Part shown: positions 63,854-64,000 of the stretch, one piece after another
Position numbering within the stretch: position 1 is the first letter of the stretch
Layout of the letters: every line of letters starts with the position of its first letter
Origin: Pseudomonas abietaniphila
GTDB lineage: Bacteria > Pseudomonadota > Gammaproteobacteria > Pseudomonadales > Pseudomonadaceae
DNA: 64,000 bases
NCBI RefSeq assembly: GCF_900100795.1
Contig: NZ_FNCO01000006.1
Coordinates: 309,317-373,316, forward strand
Reading direction: 5' to 3'
The notes under the pieces: generated by a model
Seen by the model: the letters and a program-made list of their open reading frames with translations, nothing else
Told to the model about the DNA's origin: nothing
Database searches by the model: none
Made by a program: the position numbers and the translations under genes

Positions 63854-64000
63854 TGAACTGACCCCCGAAAGTTGGACAAATTACAGACTCATTATCTGGT
63901 CTCGGAATTGTACCGGACTGAGGCCGTTGAGCTTCATGCTGATCCGCTCGTGGTTGTAGTAATGGATGTACTCGTCGAGCCCGGCTTCTAATTGCTCAAC
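63854..64000 (-). mobile_element. IS3-family (IS150-like) insertion sequence, right end, continues beyond window
   Basis: The putative terminal inverted repeat begins TGAACTGACCCCCGAAAGTT at 63854, similar to the IS150-group end TGTACTGCACCC...GTTGGAC. The transposase 3' end lies just inside. It is inserted directly after GTTCCGCCTTCG of a dispersed repeat. Confidence 0.8.
63881..64000 (-). CDS. IS3-family transposase OrfB, C-terminal part
   Basis: The last 39 codons and stop of an integrase-core (DDE) transposase. The end reads LDEYIHYYNHERISMKLNGL and SPVQFRDQIMSL. The YIxYYNxxR motif followed by L-x-GLSPxxFR is the classic IS3-family OrfB tail. The rest, including the catalytic residues, lies outside the window, so it cannot be said whether the copy is intact. 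Confidence 0.9.
   Translation of the reverse strand, partial: VEQLEAGLDEYIHYYNHERISMKLNGLSPVQFRDQIMSL

Noticed and set aside
63618..63959. 113-codon plus-strand frame near the window end
   Set aside because: It crosses the IS boundary and is antisense to the transposase tail.

Overview
The window is chromosomal DNA of a fluorescent-group Pseudomonas, most likely from the P. syringae / P. fluorescens lineage. The evidence is gene content and order (dcd-csp-apbC-metG-rsxB-nth; argG-motY-pyrC-rnt-bfd-bfrB-grxD; argF with an orphan ABC ATPase; glpKRD; aatJQMP-aauSR), high-GC codon use, and many copies of Pseudomonas-type REP palindromes (cores GAGCGAATTCATTCGCGA and GAGCGCGCTTGCCCGCGA). No rRNA, tRNA, CRISPR array or prophage was seen. 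Product names rest on motif and sequence recognition by eye; no database search was run.

Layout. 1-9.1 kb: a truncated agarase-like glycoside hydrolase, the helicase DinG behind a LexA-like box, then small envelope and zinc-motif proteins (CopD-like, a collagen-like exported protein, DUF1145, OmpA lipoprotein, DUF6231, YchJ, LEA-like lipoprotein, His-rich SEC-C protein). 9.3-11.8 kb: a QuiP-like penicillin/AHL acylase. 12.1-22.8 kb: a four-gene ligase-associated DNA repair set, split into exonuclease-ligase and helicase-PdeM by an aotJQMOP-like amino-acid ABC transporter. 22.9-29.9 kb: dcd, csp, apbC, metG, orphan rsxB, nth and a PA3496-type protein. 30.0-32.4 kb: a LuxR-type response regulator, a gene-poor AT-rich stretch and an unrecognised gene with two HTH-like segments. 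32.5-44.6 kb: argG, motY, pyrC, rnt, the iron-storage pair bfd/bfrB, grxD, an orphan molybdopterin oxidoreductase, argF, an orphan ABC ATPase and a PhzF-like protein. 44.7-49.8 kb: ybaK and the glycerol genes glpK-glpR-glpD, without glpF. 50.2-57.0 kb: the acidic amino-acid transporter aatJQMP followed by its two-component system aauSR. 57.0-61.3 kb: a minus-strand cluster PfkB kinase / NCS1 permease / ADP-ribosylglycohydrolase / GntR regulator resembling enteric yegTUVW. 61.5-64 kb: DsbA-family protein, a 100-bp tandem duplication, an exported alpha/beta hydrolase and the end of an IS3-family (IS150-like) element.

Regulation visible in the sequence ties genes together. Two TTCGG-N4-CCGAA-like sites and a GG-N10-GC sigma-54 promoter lie upstream of aatJ, as expected for control by the AauR encoded at the end of the same locus. 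ArgR-type half-sites with 21-bp periodicity lie upstream of argG and overlap the argF promoter. GlpR-type operators flank glpK and glpD. A 16/19 Fur box overlaps the bfd promoter. A LexA-like box precedes dinG.

The best candidates for less-described biology are the yeg-like nucleoside(-like) salvage cluster with an NCS1 permease, the transporter-interrupted repair module, and the AT-rich island with a perfect 16-bp palindrome next to the twin-HTH protein.
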